In this document: piece after piece, positions 53,714-62,952 of the stretch | Numbering within the stretch: the stretch's first letter is position 1 | How the letters are laid out: each line of letters opens with the position of its first letter | Assembly: GCA_029222685.1 (NCBI GenBank) | Contig: JARHVB010000008.1 | Coordinates: 326,685-390,684 of the forward strand | Direction: 5' to 3' | DNA from: Terripilifer ovatus | GTDB taxonomy: Bacteria; Pseudomonadota; Alphaproteobacteria; Rhizobiales; Beijerinckiaceae | Length of the DNA stretch: 64,000 bases | The notes under the pieces: generated by a model | Database searches by the model: none | Told to the model about the DNA's origin: nothing | The model's input: only the letters and a program-made list of their open reading frames with translations | Translations under genes and position numbers: made by a program

Positions 53714-54124
53714 TCAATCAGCCCGCGCCACAACCTGCTCCAGATTCGCAAAGAACTTCCGCCATCCGAACTTCGCACCCTGGTAGGCCTGCTGCTGATC
53801 CGGCCGGAAGCCGGCCTGTTCCATGCGCAGATGAGTCCCTTTGCCCGATGGCGTCAGCGTCCACGTGACGACGCTTGCCAGCCCCATGGCGCCCCATGTG
53901 TAGGACAGCACCCTGTTCGGCTCGACTTCCAGCACCTTGCAGTCGACGGAGCCCCAGTCTGCGGTGAGCTTGAATTCATGCTCGACCACGGGCTGGAAGT
54001 CATTCTTCATGAGCCACTCCTGGATCAGGTGCGGCTGCGTGAGCGCGCGCCAGATTTTTTCAGGCGCAAACGGGATGTCGCGTTCGACGACAACGGAGAG
54101 CGTTTCGGTCGCAGTGTCGGTCAT
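53714..54124 (-). CDS. SRPBCC-domain protein (AHSA1/START-like)
   Basis: 136 residues. IPFAPEKIWRALTQPHLIQEWLM and the LSYTWGAMGL/TPSGKGTHLRMEQAGF segments are the hallmark of the AHSA1-like SRPBCC group that binds hydrophobic ligands. It overlaps the ArsR gene by 4 nt (ATGA). ArsR-SRPBCC pairs are common two-gene units that respond to unknown ligands. Confidence 0.9.
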   Translation of the reverse strand: MTDTATETLSVVVERDIPFAPEKIWRALTQPHLIQEWLMKNDFQPVVEHEFKLTADWGSVDCKVLEVEPNRVLSYTWGAMGLASVVTWTLTPSGKGTHLRMEQAGFRPDQQQAYQGAKFGWRKFFANLEQVVARAD

Positions 54125-54462
54125 TGGTCCATCCTCTTGAGCAGGTCTTCGAGATCGTCGAAACGGCTCTGCCAGAACTCGGCCATCTGGCTTGTCCAGT
54201 CCATCAGCGGCGCCAAGGCGCTGAGCTGCGCGCTATAGTGTGTCTGGCGACCCTCATGGCGGTCGCGAACCAGCCCGGCTTGCCGGAGAACGCCGAGATG
54301 TTTTGACACCGCCGGTTGCGAAACTCCGGACTGGCTCGTCAGGGCTCCCACGGTCTGCTCGCCCTGGCGGCAAAGGCGTTCGAAAATGGCCCGCCGCGTC
54401 GGGTCTGCGAGCGTTCTGAAGAGCATATCGGGATCGGTCGGCACGTTCAATCCATAACTCAC
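54121..54462 (-). CDS. ArsR-family transcriptional regulator
   Basis: 113 residues, winged helix. DMLFRTLADPTRRAIFERLCRQGEQTVGALTSQSGVSQPAVSKHLGVLRQAGLVRDRHEGRQTHYSAQL is the HTH core; the Cys pair of arsenic sensors is missing, as in the SRPBCC-linked subgroup. The first GTG (54462) lies inside the operator repeat, so the real start may be GTG 54444 or ATG 54426; the family core begins there. It represses its own operon (inference). Confidence 0.88.
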   Translation of the reverse strand: MSYGLNVPTDPDMLFRTLADPTRRAIFERLCRQGEQTVGALTSQSGVSQPAVSKHLGVLRQAGLVRDRHEGRQTHYSAQLSALAPLMDWTSQMAEFWQSRFDDLEDLLKRMDQ

Positions 54463-54496
54463 TAGCTATGGTTCAATCCATAACTGATGAGCTATG
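54453..54496. promoter_or_regulatory. Two-site ArsR operator (tandem dyads)
   Basis: Two 18-bp dyads of form CATARCT-N4-AGYTATG lie at 54453-54470 and 54479-54496. On the minus strand they form 26-bp direct repeats matching at 23 positions. The tandem pair sits at the start of the arsR gene and has the spacing of two adjacent operator sites, so ArsR probably binds here and represses its own operon. Confidence 0.7.
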
Positions 54497-54602
54497 AGTT
54501 AGTCAAGCAGCAATGTTTAACTGCCTTCATGATGGCAGAAAAACCGATAAGCGGTCGTCTTGCCATACCTCACTGGTTATCGATCAGACGAAGGACAACC
54601 GA

Positions 54603-55457
54603 TTAGCCAGACGCCTTTTGCAGAAACTCGATCAGTACCGGATTGGCGGCCGCTTCCGTCTGCGCCGAGACAGGTACGTTCCAGAATTCCGATTTCGGCA
54701 GGCATTCGTGCAGATACCACGCGGCAGATGTGGCGTGCGACGTATCATTGCCCGGCACCACTAGCGCGGGAATGTCGAGCCGCAGCATGTCTTCGGGCTC
54801 GGCGCCTGGCGCCGTGTCGCGGTCGCACATGGTGCGGGCAAAGCCCGCGACGAGCGTGCGGTAACGCTCGGCATCCTGCTTCACATAGTCGGCGGCAAAC
54901 CTGGCATCGTGCTTGAGCACCGAGGCCCAAGGCCCGCCGCGCGGGTCAGCGTTGAAGGGCTTGCCGTCCTTCGCCACCAGCGCCACGACAGCGTCAAGCC
55001 CGTTCTGCTGCACGAAGCCGAGATGTTCGGCAAAGCGCTGTGCGCTCGACAACCGGTATTTCGCACCGCCGACCGGCCAGAACAGGATCATGCTCTTCAC
55101 CCGTTCAGGATGCATGACACCAAAGGCCGCGACAGGACAGCAGCCCATGCAACCGCCCATCAGATGCGCCCTGTCGATCTTCAGATGATCGAGCAGACCG
55201 ACGCCCTGGCGCACATAGTCGGCAAAGGTCACGCGCTCGACCCTGCCGCCCGAAAGCCCGCATTCGCGCCGGTCGAAGACGATGCAGGAAAACTGCTTTG
55301 ACAGATGCTCGAGCGGTTTGATCTTGGCGTAGACGCCCTGCGTCGTCCATTTTTCGATCGTCGCGTCGAAACCGCCCGGCGCATACATCAGCAGCGGTTC
55401 GCCCGTGCCGATCACTTCATAGCGGGTGGAAATGCCGTCGATGATTGCGGTGGCCAT
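54603..55457 (-). CDS. Alpha/beta hydrolase fold protein with cysteine at the nucleophile position
   Basis: 284 residues. The fold is clear: GEPLLMYAPGG, FSCIVFDRRECGLSGG (oxyanion region), DHLKIDRAHLMGGCMGCC (nucleophile elbow). The usual GxSxG is GGCMG, so Cys103 replaces the nucleophilic Ser. PALVVPGNDTSHATSAA carries an acidic residue, but the C-terminal catalytic His is not evident. It may be inactive as a serine hydrolase or use a thiol. It lies 3 nt downstream of the PanB-like gene. The 140-nt gap 54463-54602 contains the ArsR operator and nothing else clear. Confidence 0.82.
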   Translation of the reverse strand: MATAIIDGISTRYEVIGTGEPLLMYAPGGFDATIEKWTTQGVYAKIKPLEHLSKQFSCIVFDRRECGLSGGRVERVTFADYVRQGVGLLDHLKIDRAHLMGGCMGCCPVAAFGVMHPERVKSMILFWPVGGAKYRLSSAQRFAEHLGFVQQNGLDAVVALVAKDGKPFNADPRGGPWASVLKHDARFAADYVKQDAERYRTLVAGFARTMCDRDTAPGAEPEDMLRLDIPALVVPGNDTSHATSAAWYLHECLPKSEFWNVPVSAQTEAAANPVLIEFLQKASG

Positions 55458-55460
55458 CGC

Positions 55461-56276
55461 TCAACCCTTGATCTGCTTGCCGGCGCGGATATCGGCGACG
55501 AGCGCGGTGAACGCATCGACCGTCCCCTGCGCCGTGTTGAAATAGGTGTCGGTCTTCGACGTCAGCCATTTCTCGCCATAGCCCAGCACCGTCTGCGCCA
55601 GGCGCACGCGGCCGTCGAGCCATGGCCCGCCGCCAAAACCGCCGATGACCGGGATTTTCACAGCATCCACCACCGCCTTGCCGGCGATCGGCCCCGAATT
55701 GGTGAAGTCGAGCAAAGCCGCGCCCGCCTCTTCCAGCATTTTCGCTTCCTCGACGAGCTTGGCGGCCGCTTCCGCGCTCGCCTGCGCGCCGGCCGAATTC
55801 TGCGCGCTGTAGGGAATGCCGAGCCGCATCGCCGTCTGCGGCGTCAGGCCGAATTGCGCGAAGACGGGAATGCCAGCGCGGGTCAGCGCCGTCACGGCTT
55901 CCGGATAATCAGCCGCGCCATCGAGCTTGATCATATCGGCGCCGCCTTCCTTGACGATGCGCACGGCAGCCTTGAGTGCGCTGTCGAGGCCTTCCTGAAG
56001 CGGGCCGTAAGGCATGTCGCAGGAAACGAGGGCACGTGTCGCGCCGCGCCGCACCGCCTTGCAGCAGATGAGGATTTCGTCGAGCGTCACCTGTAGCGGG
56101 TTGGAATGGCCCCACAGGTTAGCGCCGACACTGTCGCCTACCGAGATAAAATCGACACCGGCGCGTTCCGCAAACAGGGTGGTGGGATAATCCCAGGCAA
56201 CGACGCCGGCGCTTTTCCTGCCGTCGCGCTTCATCTGCTGCAGCATCGGGATGGTGACGGGACTATCGGAGGCCAT
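55461..56276 (-). CDS. PanB-like (ketopantoate hydroxymethyltransferase superfamily) protein, catalytic base missing
   Basis: 271 residues. The PanB TIM barrel is visible: VVAWDYPTTLFAERAGVDFISVGDSVG (Mg ligand Asp), ALVSCDMPYG (second Asp), DMIKLDGAAD (Asp where PanB has a ligand Glu), VFAQFGLTPQTAMRLG, and IPVIGGFGGG. At the position of the catalytic Glu (E. coli Glu181) the sequence reads LLDFTNSGP, so the base is absent (alignment from memory). Probably a different C-C lyase or transferase of the PEP-mutase/PanB superfamily. GAGGAAACC precedes ATG 56276. Confidence 0.75.
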   Translation of the reverse strand: MASDSPVTIPMLQQMKRDGRKSAGVVAWDYPTTLFAERAGVDFISVGDSVGANLWGHSNPLQVTLDEILICCKAVRRGATRALVSCDMPYGPLQEGLDSALKAAVRIVKEGGADMIKLDGAADYPEAVTALTRAGIPVFAQFGLTPQTAMRLGIPYSAQNSAGAQASAEAAAKLVEEAKMLEEAGAALLDFTNSGPIAGKAVVDAVKIPVIGGFGGGPWLDGRVRLAQTVLGYGEKWLTSKTDTYFNTAQGTVDAFTALVADIRAGKQIKG

Positions 56277-56439
56277 TGGAGGTTTCCTCTGTTGATTGGC
56301 TGATCGCGGCTTTATTGCACCGCAGGATTGACGCACGTCAATGCGCTCTGACTATGCGAGACCTCATCTTTGACGACGGAACCCATCCTCTCGTAAGATC
56401 GTTTGAGGTGGCGGACCATCTCAAATGCGGGAGGCTCAC

Positions 56440-56691
56440 ATGTTCGATAAAGTTTACGTTTTCCAGAGCGGCGATGCTTACGGCCTGACCCATGATCAGA
56501 CGGGAGCCAACCTTCCGGCCGAGAAGGGTGGACCATGGAAGCTGCTGAAAACCGCCACATTTGACGGCTCAGCTCCGCCCTCGGGAATGGACGTCGAATG
56601 GCAGGAGCGCGGATCCGCTGTCCATGCCGGCATCATGATGAACGGCTTTTTTGTCGGCGAGGCCGAGTCGTTGCCGATCGGAATATTATAG
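56440..56691 (+). CDS. Hypothetical 83-residue protein
   Basis: 83 residues from ATG 56440 (GGGAGG upstream). DKVYVFQSGDAYGLTHDQTGANLPAE and EWQERGSAVHAGIMMNGFFVGEAESLPIGIL suggest a small all-beta fold. No signal peptide, no membrane segment, no recognisable family. Divergent from the PanB-like gene over 163 nt (56277-56439), where no clear element was found. It converges with the alcohol dehydrogenase gene. Confidence 0.6.
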   Translation: MFDKVYVFQSGDAYGLTHDQTGANLPAEKGGPWKLLKTATFDGSAPPSGMDVEWQERGSAVHAGIMMNGFFVGEAESLPIGIL

Positions 56692-56712
56692 CGCGGGTCT
56701 CACATCCATTTA

Positions 56713-56744
56713 ATTCCGACGCGCAGAAACGTGCGCGCCGGAAT
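56713..56744. terminator. Bidirectional hairpin terminator
   Basis: ATTCCGACGCGCA (56713-56725) and TGCGCGCCGGAAT (56732-56744) form a 13-bp stem with one mismatch and a 6-nt loop, between the converging 56440 gene and the alcohol dehydrogenase gene. Confidence 0.65.
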
Positions 56745-56758
56745 GGAACGCTACATCC

Positions 56759-57874
56759 TCACAGCCACGGCATCAGCGAGGCGTGGATCACGTCCTTCAC
56801 CGCGCCTTCCTTGTTGCCGACGGAGCGGATGGCGAGGTCGACGTCTTTCAGGCCGAACTTGTGAGTCGTCACCAGTTCGAGAGGGAAGCGTTTGGACGCC
56901 AATTGTTCCAGCGCCAGCTCGCAAGCCCGGTAGCTGTGGCCGCGGGCGCTTTTCAGCGTGATGTATTTGGTCGTCATCTTGCCGATGGGGAAATTCGGGA
57001 ACTCCGGCATTTCGCCCTGCACCACCATGCAGCCGGCCTTGCGCTTCAGCGCTTCGATGCCGAGCAGGATCGGCACCGTGCCCGCCCCCGCCGTGCAGTC
57101 GAGCACCACATCGACGCCCTTGCCGTTGGTGATTTCCATGATGCGCGCCAAAGGATCTTCCTTCTGCACGTCGATCGTGTAATCGGCGCCGAGCTTCTTG
57201 GCGACATCCATGCGGGCGCCGTCCTTCGACGTGCCGGTGACGATGATCAGCGAGGCACCGGCCTGCTTGCAGATGACCGTCTGCGACAGGCCCTGCTGGC
57301 CCGGCCCCTGGATGAGCACAGTGGAATTATAACCCACATTGCCCTCGAACAGCGACCATTCGATGCCGTTCGCCATCGGCGTCACCAGGCCCGCCAGTTC
57401 CGCGCTCACGCCCTTGGGCACGTGATGGACGACGGCGTTCCACGGCAGATAGACATATTGCGCAAAGCCGCCCCACAGATGCGGCGCATGCTCGGCCGAC
57501 GTATAGCCGTAGCGGATGCTTTCAGGATTGTTGCGCCAGTCGGTGTTCTCGCAATGGCGATATTCGCCACGATGGCACCATTCGCATTTGCCGCACATGA
57601 CATAATGCTCGACGAAAACCAGATCGCCTTCCTTGAAGCCTTTGCGGCGCGTGAACTCGCGGCCGGCCTTGGCGATATAGCCGATGTTCTCGTGACCCAT
57701 GATCACCGGGGCCTTGGTCGGCGGATGCGCGTAGAGCTTGACGTCGGTGCCGCAGATGCCGGCGACTTCCATCTTCATGAGCGCGCCGTCGATCGGAATC
57801 TCCGGCATTGGATATTCGAGAATCTCCGTCTTGCTCGGGGCAGTTCTTACGGCTGCCAGCACTTTTTCAACCAC
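56759..57874 (-). CDS. Zinc-dependent alcohol dehydrogenase (MDR family)
   Basis: 371 residues from GTG 57874 (AGGAG 7 nt upstream). The catalytic zinc site is Cys in ICGTDVKLY with His-Glu in MGHENIGYI; the structural zinc loop is CGKCEWCHRGEYRHC. The NAD region reads LIQGPGQQGLSQTVICKQAGA (GxGxxG-like). Substrate unknown; the long insert with WRNNPESIRYGYTSAEHAPHLWGG places it with threonine/sorbitol-type or aryl-alcohol relatives. Downstream of the MaoC gene (127 nt); they may share a transcript. Confidence 0.9.
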   Translation of the reverse strand: MVEKVLAAVRTAPSKTEILEYPMPEIPIDGALMKMEVAGICGTDVKLYAHPPTKAPVIMGHENIGYIAKAGREFTRRKGFKEGDLVFVEHYVMCGKCEWCHRGEYRHCENTDWRNNPESIRYGYTSAEHAPHLWGGFAQYVYLPWNAVVHHVPKGVSAELAGLVTPMANGIEWSLFEGNVGYNSTVLIQGPGQQGLSQTVICKQAGASLIIVTGTSKDGARMDVAKKLGADYTIDVQKEDPLARIMEITNGKGVDVVLDCTAGAGTVPILLGIEALKRKAGCMVVQGEMPEFPNFPIGKMTTKYITLKSARGHSYRACELALEQLASKRFPLELVTTHKFGLKDVDLAIRSVGNKEGAVKDVIHASLMPWL

Positions 57875-58001
57875 GGTGATCTCCTGCGTACCAGTGTTTC
57901 GACTGCGCTTCTTCTAGGACACGGCCCACGAGCGTCAAGAATAAACTTGCCCAAGGGGGCTGCGCCGAATGCAGGGCCAGCCTTGTTTGTCAGTCATACT
58001 G

Positions 58002-58469
58002 TTATGCAACCCGACGCGGCACGACGAGCTTCGCAACGAGAACCTGCACTATTTCTCCGCGCTGGTTTTTGGTCTCGCTGCGCATGCGCATCATGCCTCT
58101 GTCGGGACGCGAACGAGATGGCGTCACTTCGACGATTTCGCTCTCCACGCTCAGCACATCGCCGGGCCGGGTTGGCCGCGGCCAGGAAATTTCGCCACCC
58201 GCCCCGATAATGCCGCCCGCGATCGGCAAGCCCGAGCGCACCAGCAGCCGCATGGTGATCGCTGCCGTGTGCCAACCGCTGGCGGCAAGCCCGCCAAACA
58301 AGCTGCCCGCCGCCGCCTTTTCGTCGAGATGAAAGGGCTGCGGATCGAATTGCGCCGCAAACGCCTTGATCTGCGCCTCATCGAGCGCGTGCGTTTCGCT
58401 GCCGAACCTCTGCCCCACATGGAAATCGTCGAAATAGTATGGCGCGCCTGCCGCACTGGTTTCCGCCAT
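58002..58469 (-). CDS. MaoC-like dehydratase (R-specific enoyl-CoA hydratase fold)
   Basis: 155 residues, single hot-dog domain. FDPQPFHLDEKAA contains the hydratase-site Asp and His. GGLAASGWHTAAITMRLLV and SWPRPTRPGDVLSVESEI are MaoC landmarks. It hydrates trans-2-enoyl-CoA. ATG 58469 is preferred over 58475 because AGGGAA then has a 7-nt spacing. Divergent from the HxlR regulator, probably under its control. Confidence 0.88.
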   Translation of the reverse strand: MAETSAAGAPYYFDDFHVGQRFGSETHALDEAQIKAFAAQFDPQPFHLDEKAAAGSLFGGLAASGWHTAAITMRLLVRSGLPIAGGIIGAGGEISWPRPTRPGDVLSVESEIVEVTPSRSRPDRGMMRMRSETKNQRGEIVQVLVAKLVVPRRVA

Positions 58470-58495
58470 GATCATTTCCCTGTGAACGAGCGATA

Positions 58496-58518
58496 GTGAC
58501 TTGCATTATGATAGTTAC
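58496..58518. promoter_or_regulatory. Dyad in the maoC/hxlR divergent gap
   Basis: GTGACT (58496-58501) and AGTTAC (58513-58518) form an imperfect dyad (5 of 6 pairs) with an 11-bp AT-rich spacer, in the 66-nt gap 58470-58535. HxlR operators have GTNACT-like half-sites (general knowledge), so this is the likely HxlR site. Confidence 0.45.
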
Positions 58519-58535
58519 TCATCTATAGGAGGTCA

Positions 58536-59099
58536 ATGCAGCGCAAGAGTTTCCGGGACATGACCTGCCCCATCGCCCGCAGCCTTGAACGGGTCGGCGA
58601 ATGGTGGAGCATGCTCATCATGCGCGACGCGCTGAACGGCGTCCGCCGGTTCGACGATTTCCAGCACAGCCTCGATATTGCGCCCAACATGCTCACCAAG
58701 CGGCTGAACGCGCTGGTCGAAACAGGCCTGCTGGAGCGCCGCCTCTACAGCGAGCACCCGCCGCGCCACGAATATGTACCGACCCCACGTGGCCGCGATT
58801 TCCGCCCGGTCCTCTTGGCGATGATGAGCTGGGGGAACCGCCATTTCGCGCCGGAAGGCCCAAGCGTCATGCTGGTCGATACCCGCACCGGCCAGCGTGT
58901 CGACCCGATTCTGGTGGATCCTGCCACCGGCCAGCCCATCAAGGCCCCCGATTATGTGGTGAAGCCTGGCCCTGCCGCCAGCGAGCGCACGAAGCTGCGT
59001 TATGCTTTGCGAGAGCCGACGGCAGGACCTGCGACGTCAAAACCAGGAAGACGGAAATCTGCGCCCGCCGCCCCGCGCCGCGCTAGCTCCTCTTCCTGA
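58536..59099 (+). CDS. HxlR-family transcriptional regulator
   Basis: 187 residues. The winged helix covers about 1-100: CPIARSLERVGEWWSMLIMRDALNGVRRFDDFQHSLDIAPNMLTKRLNALVETGLL, with the N-terminal Cys (DMTCPIARSL) that is redox- or aldehyde-active in HxlR/HypR. A longer C-terminal part (RPVLLAMMSWGNRHFAPEGPSVMLVDTRTGQRVDPILVD) plus a basic tail adds about 80 residues. Strong AGGAGG. Followed after 13 nt by a MATE exporter gene on the same strand, which may be co-regulated. Confidence 0.9.
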   Translation: MQRKSFRDMTCPIARSLERVGEWWSMLIMRDALNGVRRFDDFQHSLDIAPNMLTKRLNALVETGLLERRLYSEHPPRHEYVPTPRGRDFRPVLLAMMSWGNRHFAPEGPSVMLVDTRTGQRVDPILVDPATGQPIKAPDYVVKPGPAASERTKLRYALREPTAGPATSKPGRRKSAPAAPRRASSSS

Positions 59100-59112
59100 T
59101 CGGGAAATATCC

Positions 59113-60540
59113 ATGAACACGCACCCTCGCGACATTTCCGTCATCGAGCCAGTCACAGTTCCCTCACCGGCGGCGCCGCACAAGCCGGCGCTGAATGCCC
59201 GCACCCAGCAGATGCTGCACGGCCCCATCCTGTCGACCTTGCTGGTGATGGCGCTGCCCAATGTGATTGTCATGGTCGCGCAGGCCACGACCGGCCTCAT
59301 CGAAACCTGGTTCGTCGCCAAGCTCGGCACCGATGCCCTGGCCGGCATGGCGCTGGTCTTCCCCGGCGTCATGCTGATGCAGATGGTTTCCGGCGGCGCC
59401 ATGGGCGGCGGCATCTCCTCGGCCATCGCGCGGGCGCTGGGCGCCGGCCGCAAGGATGACGCCGATGCGCTGGTGCTGCACGCGATCGTCATCAACGTCT
59501 CTCTGGGCCTGTTCTTCAGCCTCGTGATGCTGCTGTTCGGCCGCCAGGTCTATAGCGCGCTCGGCGGTTCCGGCGCCGAGCTGGAAGCCGCATTGGCCTA
59601 TTCCAACGTGGTCTTTGCCGCCAACGTCCTGCTCTGGCTTACCGGTGCGCTGGCCAGCGTGATCCGCGGCACCGGCAATATGCTCGTGCCCGCCCTCGTC
59701 ACCAGCCTCGGCGTCTTTGTGCTGATCCCGCTGTCGCCGGCCTTGATCTTCGGCTTCGGCCCGGTCCCGGCCATGGGCATTGCCGGCGGCGGCATCGCCT
59801 TCGCGCTCTATTATGTCGCGGCCTCGGCGATCCTCGGCTGGTACGTGCTTTCCGGCCGCAACATCGCCCGCCCGCGCTTGGGACGCCTGCGCTGGTCCAT
59901 GATGAGCAGCATCCTGTCCGTCGGCGCCGTCGCCTCGATCACCTCGCTGCAGACCAATGTCGTCATCGCCCTGTCGACGGCGCTGGCCGCCAGCACCCTG
60001 GGCGCCGGTGCGGCAGCGGGCTACGGCACCGGCGCGCGCCTTGAATACCTGCTGATACCTATCGCCTTCGGCCTCGGCGCACCGCTGGTGGCCCTCGTCG
60101 GCACCAATATCGGCGCCGGCCAGAAGGCGCGGGCCCTGCGCATCGCTTTCACTGGCGGCGCCATCACTTTCCTTGTCGCCGAAATCGTCGGCGTTACGGC
60201 GGCCTTGTGGCCGGAAGCGTGGATTTCGCAATTCAGCCAGGACCCGACGGTGATCGCGACCGGCGCCACCTATCTGCGCATCGCCGGCCCCGCCTATGGC
60301 TTCTTCGGCCTGGCCATGGGGCTTTATTTCGCCTCCCAGGGCGCCGCACGGCTGATGTGGCCCCTCGCCGCGGGCTTCATCCGCATGGGCGTCGCGCTCG
60401 GCGGCGGCTGGCTGGCGGTAACCCTCACCGGGTCCCTGCACTGGCTGTTTGCCGCCATTGCGCTCGGATTGTTCATGCACGGTGTCATTCTGTTCGCCGC
60501 GGTGTGGCGCGGTTCGCTGGTTGGACGCCCTGCGGCCTGA
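59113..60540 (+). CDS. MATE-family multidrug/organic-cation efflux protein
   Basis: 475 residues, 12 predicted membrane segments in two homologous bundles. GPILSTLLVMALPNVIVMVAQATTGLIETWFVAKLG and GAGAAAGYGTGARLEYLLIPIAFGLGAPLVALVGTNIGAGQ are the hallmarks of each half. Exports cationic or aromatic compounds using Na+ or H+ gradients. ATG 59113 begins 13 nt after the HxlR stop, so an HxlR-controlled resistance unit is plausible. The longer start at 59002 overlaps hxlR and is rejected. Confidence 0.9.
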   Translation: MNTHPRDISVIEPVTVPSPAAPHKPALNARTQQMLHGPILSTLLVMALPNVIVMVAQATTGLIETWFVAKLGTDALAGMALVFPGVMLMQMVSGGAMGGGISSAIARALGAGRKDDADALVLHAIVINVSLGLFFSLVMLLFGRQVYSALGGSGAELEAALAYSNVVFAANVLLWLTGALASVIRGTGNMLVPALVTSLGVFVLIPLSPALIFGFGPVPAMGIAGGGIAFALYYVAASAILGWYVLSGRNIARPRLGRLRWSMMSSILSVGAVASITSLQTNVVIALSTALAASTLGAGAAAGYGTGARLEYLLIPIAFGLGAPLVALVGTNIGAGQKARALRIAFTGGAITFLVAEIVGVTAALWPEAWISQFSQDPTVIATGATYLRIAGPAYGFFGLAMGLYFASQGAARLMWPLAAGFIRMGVALGGGWLAVTLTGSLHWLFAAIALGLFMHGVILFAAVWRGSLVGRPAA

Positions 60541-60653
60541 GGCAATTCGCTTAAGCCCCGGCCGGCAAAACCACCGGAAAAACCTTGTACCCGCCCCCTC
60601 CCTCGCCTTAATTGGGCCGCGCGCCCGCATGCCGGGCCGAGAGGAATTTTACA

Positions 60654-62951
60654 GTGGCTTCCAATATCTCCGACGACCTGCGCACCGGCGCGCTGATCTA
60701 CCATCGCCTGCCAAAACCCGGAAAACTCGAGATTCAGGCGACCAAGCCTCTGGGCAACCAGCGCGATCTGGCGCTCGCCTATTCGCCTGGCGTCGCCGTC
60801 GCCTGCGAAGCCATCGTCGATGATCCTGCGGAGGCCGCCACTCTGACGGCGCGGCAGAACCTCGTCGCCGTGGTTACCAACGGCACTGCCGTGCTAGGCC
60901 TTGGCGATATCGGCCCGCTGGCGTCGAAGCCCGTGATGGAGGGCAAGGCCGTCCTGTTCAAGAAATTCGCCGGCATCGACGTCTTCGATATCGAGGTCGC
61001 CGAAAAGAACGTCGATCGGCTCGTCGATGTGGTCGCTGCGCTGGAACCGACCTTCGGCGGCATCAACCTCGAGGACATCAAGGGTCCGGAATGTTTCGAC
61101 GTCGAGGAGAAACTGCGCGCGCGCATGGCGATCCCGGTGTTTCACGACGACCAGCACGGTACCGCCATCATCGTCGCCGCCGCTGTGCGCAATGCGCTCG
61201 AACTATCGGGCAAGAACATTGCCGATGTGAAAATTGTCTGCTCCGGCGCGGGAGCCGCAGCGCTGGCCTGCCTCAACCTGCTCGTAGCACTTGGCGCGCA
61301 GCTCAAGAATATCTTCGTCGCCGATATTGACGGCGTCGTCTACAAGGGTCGCAACACGCTCATGGACCGCTGGAAGGAGGTCTATGCGCAGGAGACGGAC
61401 GCCCGCAAGCTCATCGACATCATCCCGGGCGCCGATATTTTCCTCGGTCTCTCCGCCGCCGGCGTCCTGAAGCCGGAAATGGTGAAACAGATGGGCGAGA
61501 AACCGCTCATCATGGCGCTGGCCAATCCGACGCCGGAAATCATGCCGGAAGAAGCCACCGCCGTCCGCCCCGACGCGATGATCTGCACCGGCAGGTCCGA
61601 CTATCCCAACCAGGTCAATAACGTCCTCTGCTTTCCTTATATTTTCCGTGGCGCGCTCGATGTCCATGCCACGGCGATCAACGAGGCGATGAAGATCGCC
61701 GCCGTCGAGGCCATCGCCCAGCTCGCGCGCGAAGCCCCTTCCGATGTTGTGGCGCGTGCCTATGGCGGTGCCGCGCCGGTGTTCGGTTCAGCCTCGCTGA
61801 TCCCCTCGCCGTTCGATCCGCGCCTGATCCTGCGCATTTCGCCAGCGGTCGCCAGGGCCGCCATGGAGAGCGGCGTCGCGCGCAAGCCGATCACCGATTT
61901 CGACGCCTACGAGGATAGCCTGAACGGCTTCGTCTTCCGCTCCGGCTTCATCATGAAGCCGGTGTTCACCCAGGCCAAGGAAGACCCGCGCCGCATCATC
62001 TATTGCGACGGCGAGGACGAGCGTGTGCTGCGCGCCACCCAGGTCGTGATCGAAGAGAAAATGGGCGTGCCGATTCTGATCGGCCGGCCACAGGTGGTGG
62101 AGAAGCGCATCGAGCGCTTCGGTCTCGCCATCAAGGCCGGCCGCGATTTCGAACTCGTCAATCCCGAAGACGATGTGCGCTATCGCGATTACGTACAGAC
62201 CCTGGTGCAGGTTGCGGGCCGACGCGGCATCACGCCCGATGCGGCGCGCGCTATGGTGCGCAACAATACCACCGTCATCGGCGCCATCGCGCTCGAGCGC
62301 GGCGACGCCGACGCCATGCTTTGCGGCCTCGAAGGCCGCTTCGAGACACGGCTACGCCTCATCCGCGATATCATCGGCATGGCGCCGGGCGTGCGCGATC
62401 TCGCCGCGCTGTCGCTGTTGATCACCTCGCGCGGACATTTCTTCTTCGCCGACACGCATGTGCGCGTCGATCCGACGGCTGCCGAAGTCGCCCATGTGGC
62501 GCTGCAGGTCGCAAGCCATGTCGAACGCTTCGGACTGACGCCAAAAATCGCGCTTTTGTCGGACAGCGACTTCGGCGGATCGGATTCCGCATCAGCGGTA
62601 AAGATGCGGCAGGCCCTGGCGATCATCCGCGCCACCAATCCCGAACTTGAAGTCGACGGCGAGATGCAGGCCGACAGCGCTCTGTCGCAAGCCATTCGTG
62701 ATCGCGTGCTACCCAATTCACGGTTGAAGGGGGAAGCGAACGTGCTGCTGTTTCCCACATTGGAAGCAGCGAACATCGGCTTCCAACTCGTCAAGGTGCT
62801 GGCCGACGCGCTGCCGGTCGGGCCCATCTTGATGGGCACGGCAAAGCCTGCGCATATTCTGACGCCATCCGTGACCGTTCGCGGCATCGTCAATATGACG
62901 GCCATCGCGGTCGGCGAGGCGCAGACGCTCGACCGCTGGGATCCGGCTTGA
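60654..62951 (+). CDS. maeB: NADP-dependent malic enzyme with phosphotransacetylase-like C-terminal domain (MaeB type)
   Basis: 765 residues from GTG 60654, preceded by GAGAGG at 9-nt spacing. The malic-enzyme half (1-about 430) contains [38 protein letters not shown] and the nucleotide motif [13 protein letters not shown]. The C-terminal half (about 430-765) is phosphotransacetylase-like ([34 protein letters not shown]) and in MaeB is regulatory, not catalytic. Decarboxylates malate to pyruvate with NADP+. The 113-nt upstream gap shows only weak promoter-like matches. Confidence 0.95.
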   Translation: MASNISDDLRTGALIYHRLPKPGKLEIQATKPLGNQRDLALAYSPGVAVACEAIVDDPAEAATLTARQNLVAVVTNGTAVLGLGDIGPLASKPVMEGKAVLFKKFAGIDVFDIEVAEKNVDRLVDVVAALEPTFGGINLEDIKGPECFDVEEKLRARMAIPVFHDDQHGTAIIVAAAVRNALELSGKNIADVKIVCSGAGAAALACLNLLVALGAQLKNIFVADIDGVVYKGRNTLMDRWKEVYAQETDARKLIDIIPGADIFLGLSAAGVLKPEMVKQMGEKPLIMALANPTPEIMPEEATAVRPDAMICTGRSDYPNQVNNVLCFPYIFRGALDVHATAINEAMKIAAVEAIAQLAREAPSDVVARAYGGAAPVFGSASLIPSPFDPRLILRISPAVARAAMESGVARKPITDFDAYEDSLNGFVFRSGFIMKPVFTQAKEDPRRIIYCDGEDERVLRATQVVIEEKMGVPILIGRPQVVEKRIERFGLAIKAGRDFELVNPEDDVRYRDYVQTLVQVAGRRGITPDAARAMVRNNTTVIGAIALERGDADAMLCGLEGRFETRLRLIRDIIGMAPGVRDLAALSLLITSRGHFFFADTHVRVDPTAAEVAHVALQVASHVERFGLTPKIALLSDSDFGGSDSASAVKMRQALAIIRATNPELEVDGEMQADSALSQAIRDRVLPNSRLKGEANVLLFPTLEAANIGFQLVKVLADALPVGPILMGTAKPAHILTPSVTVRGIVNMTAIAVGEAQTLDRWDPA

Positions 62952-62952
62952 A

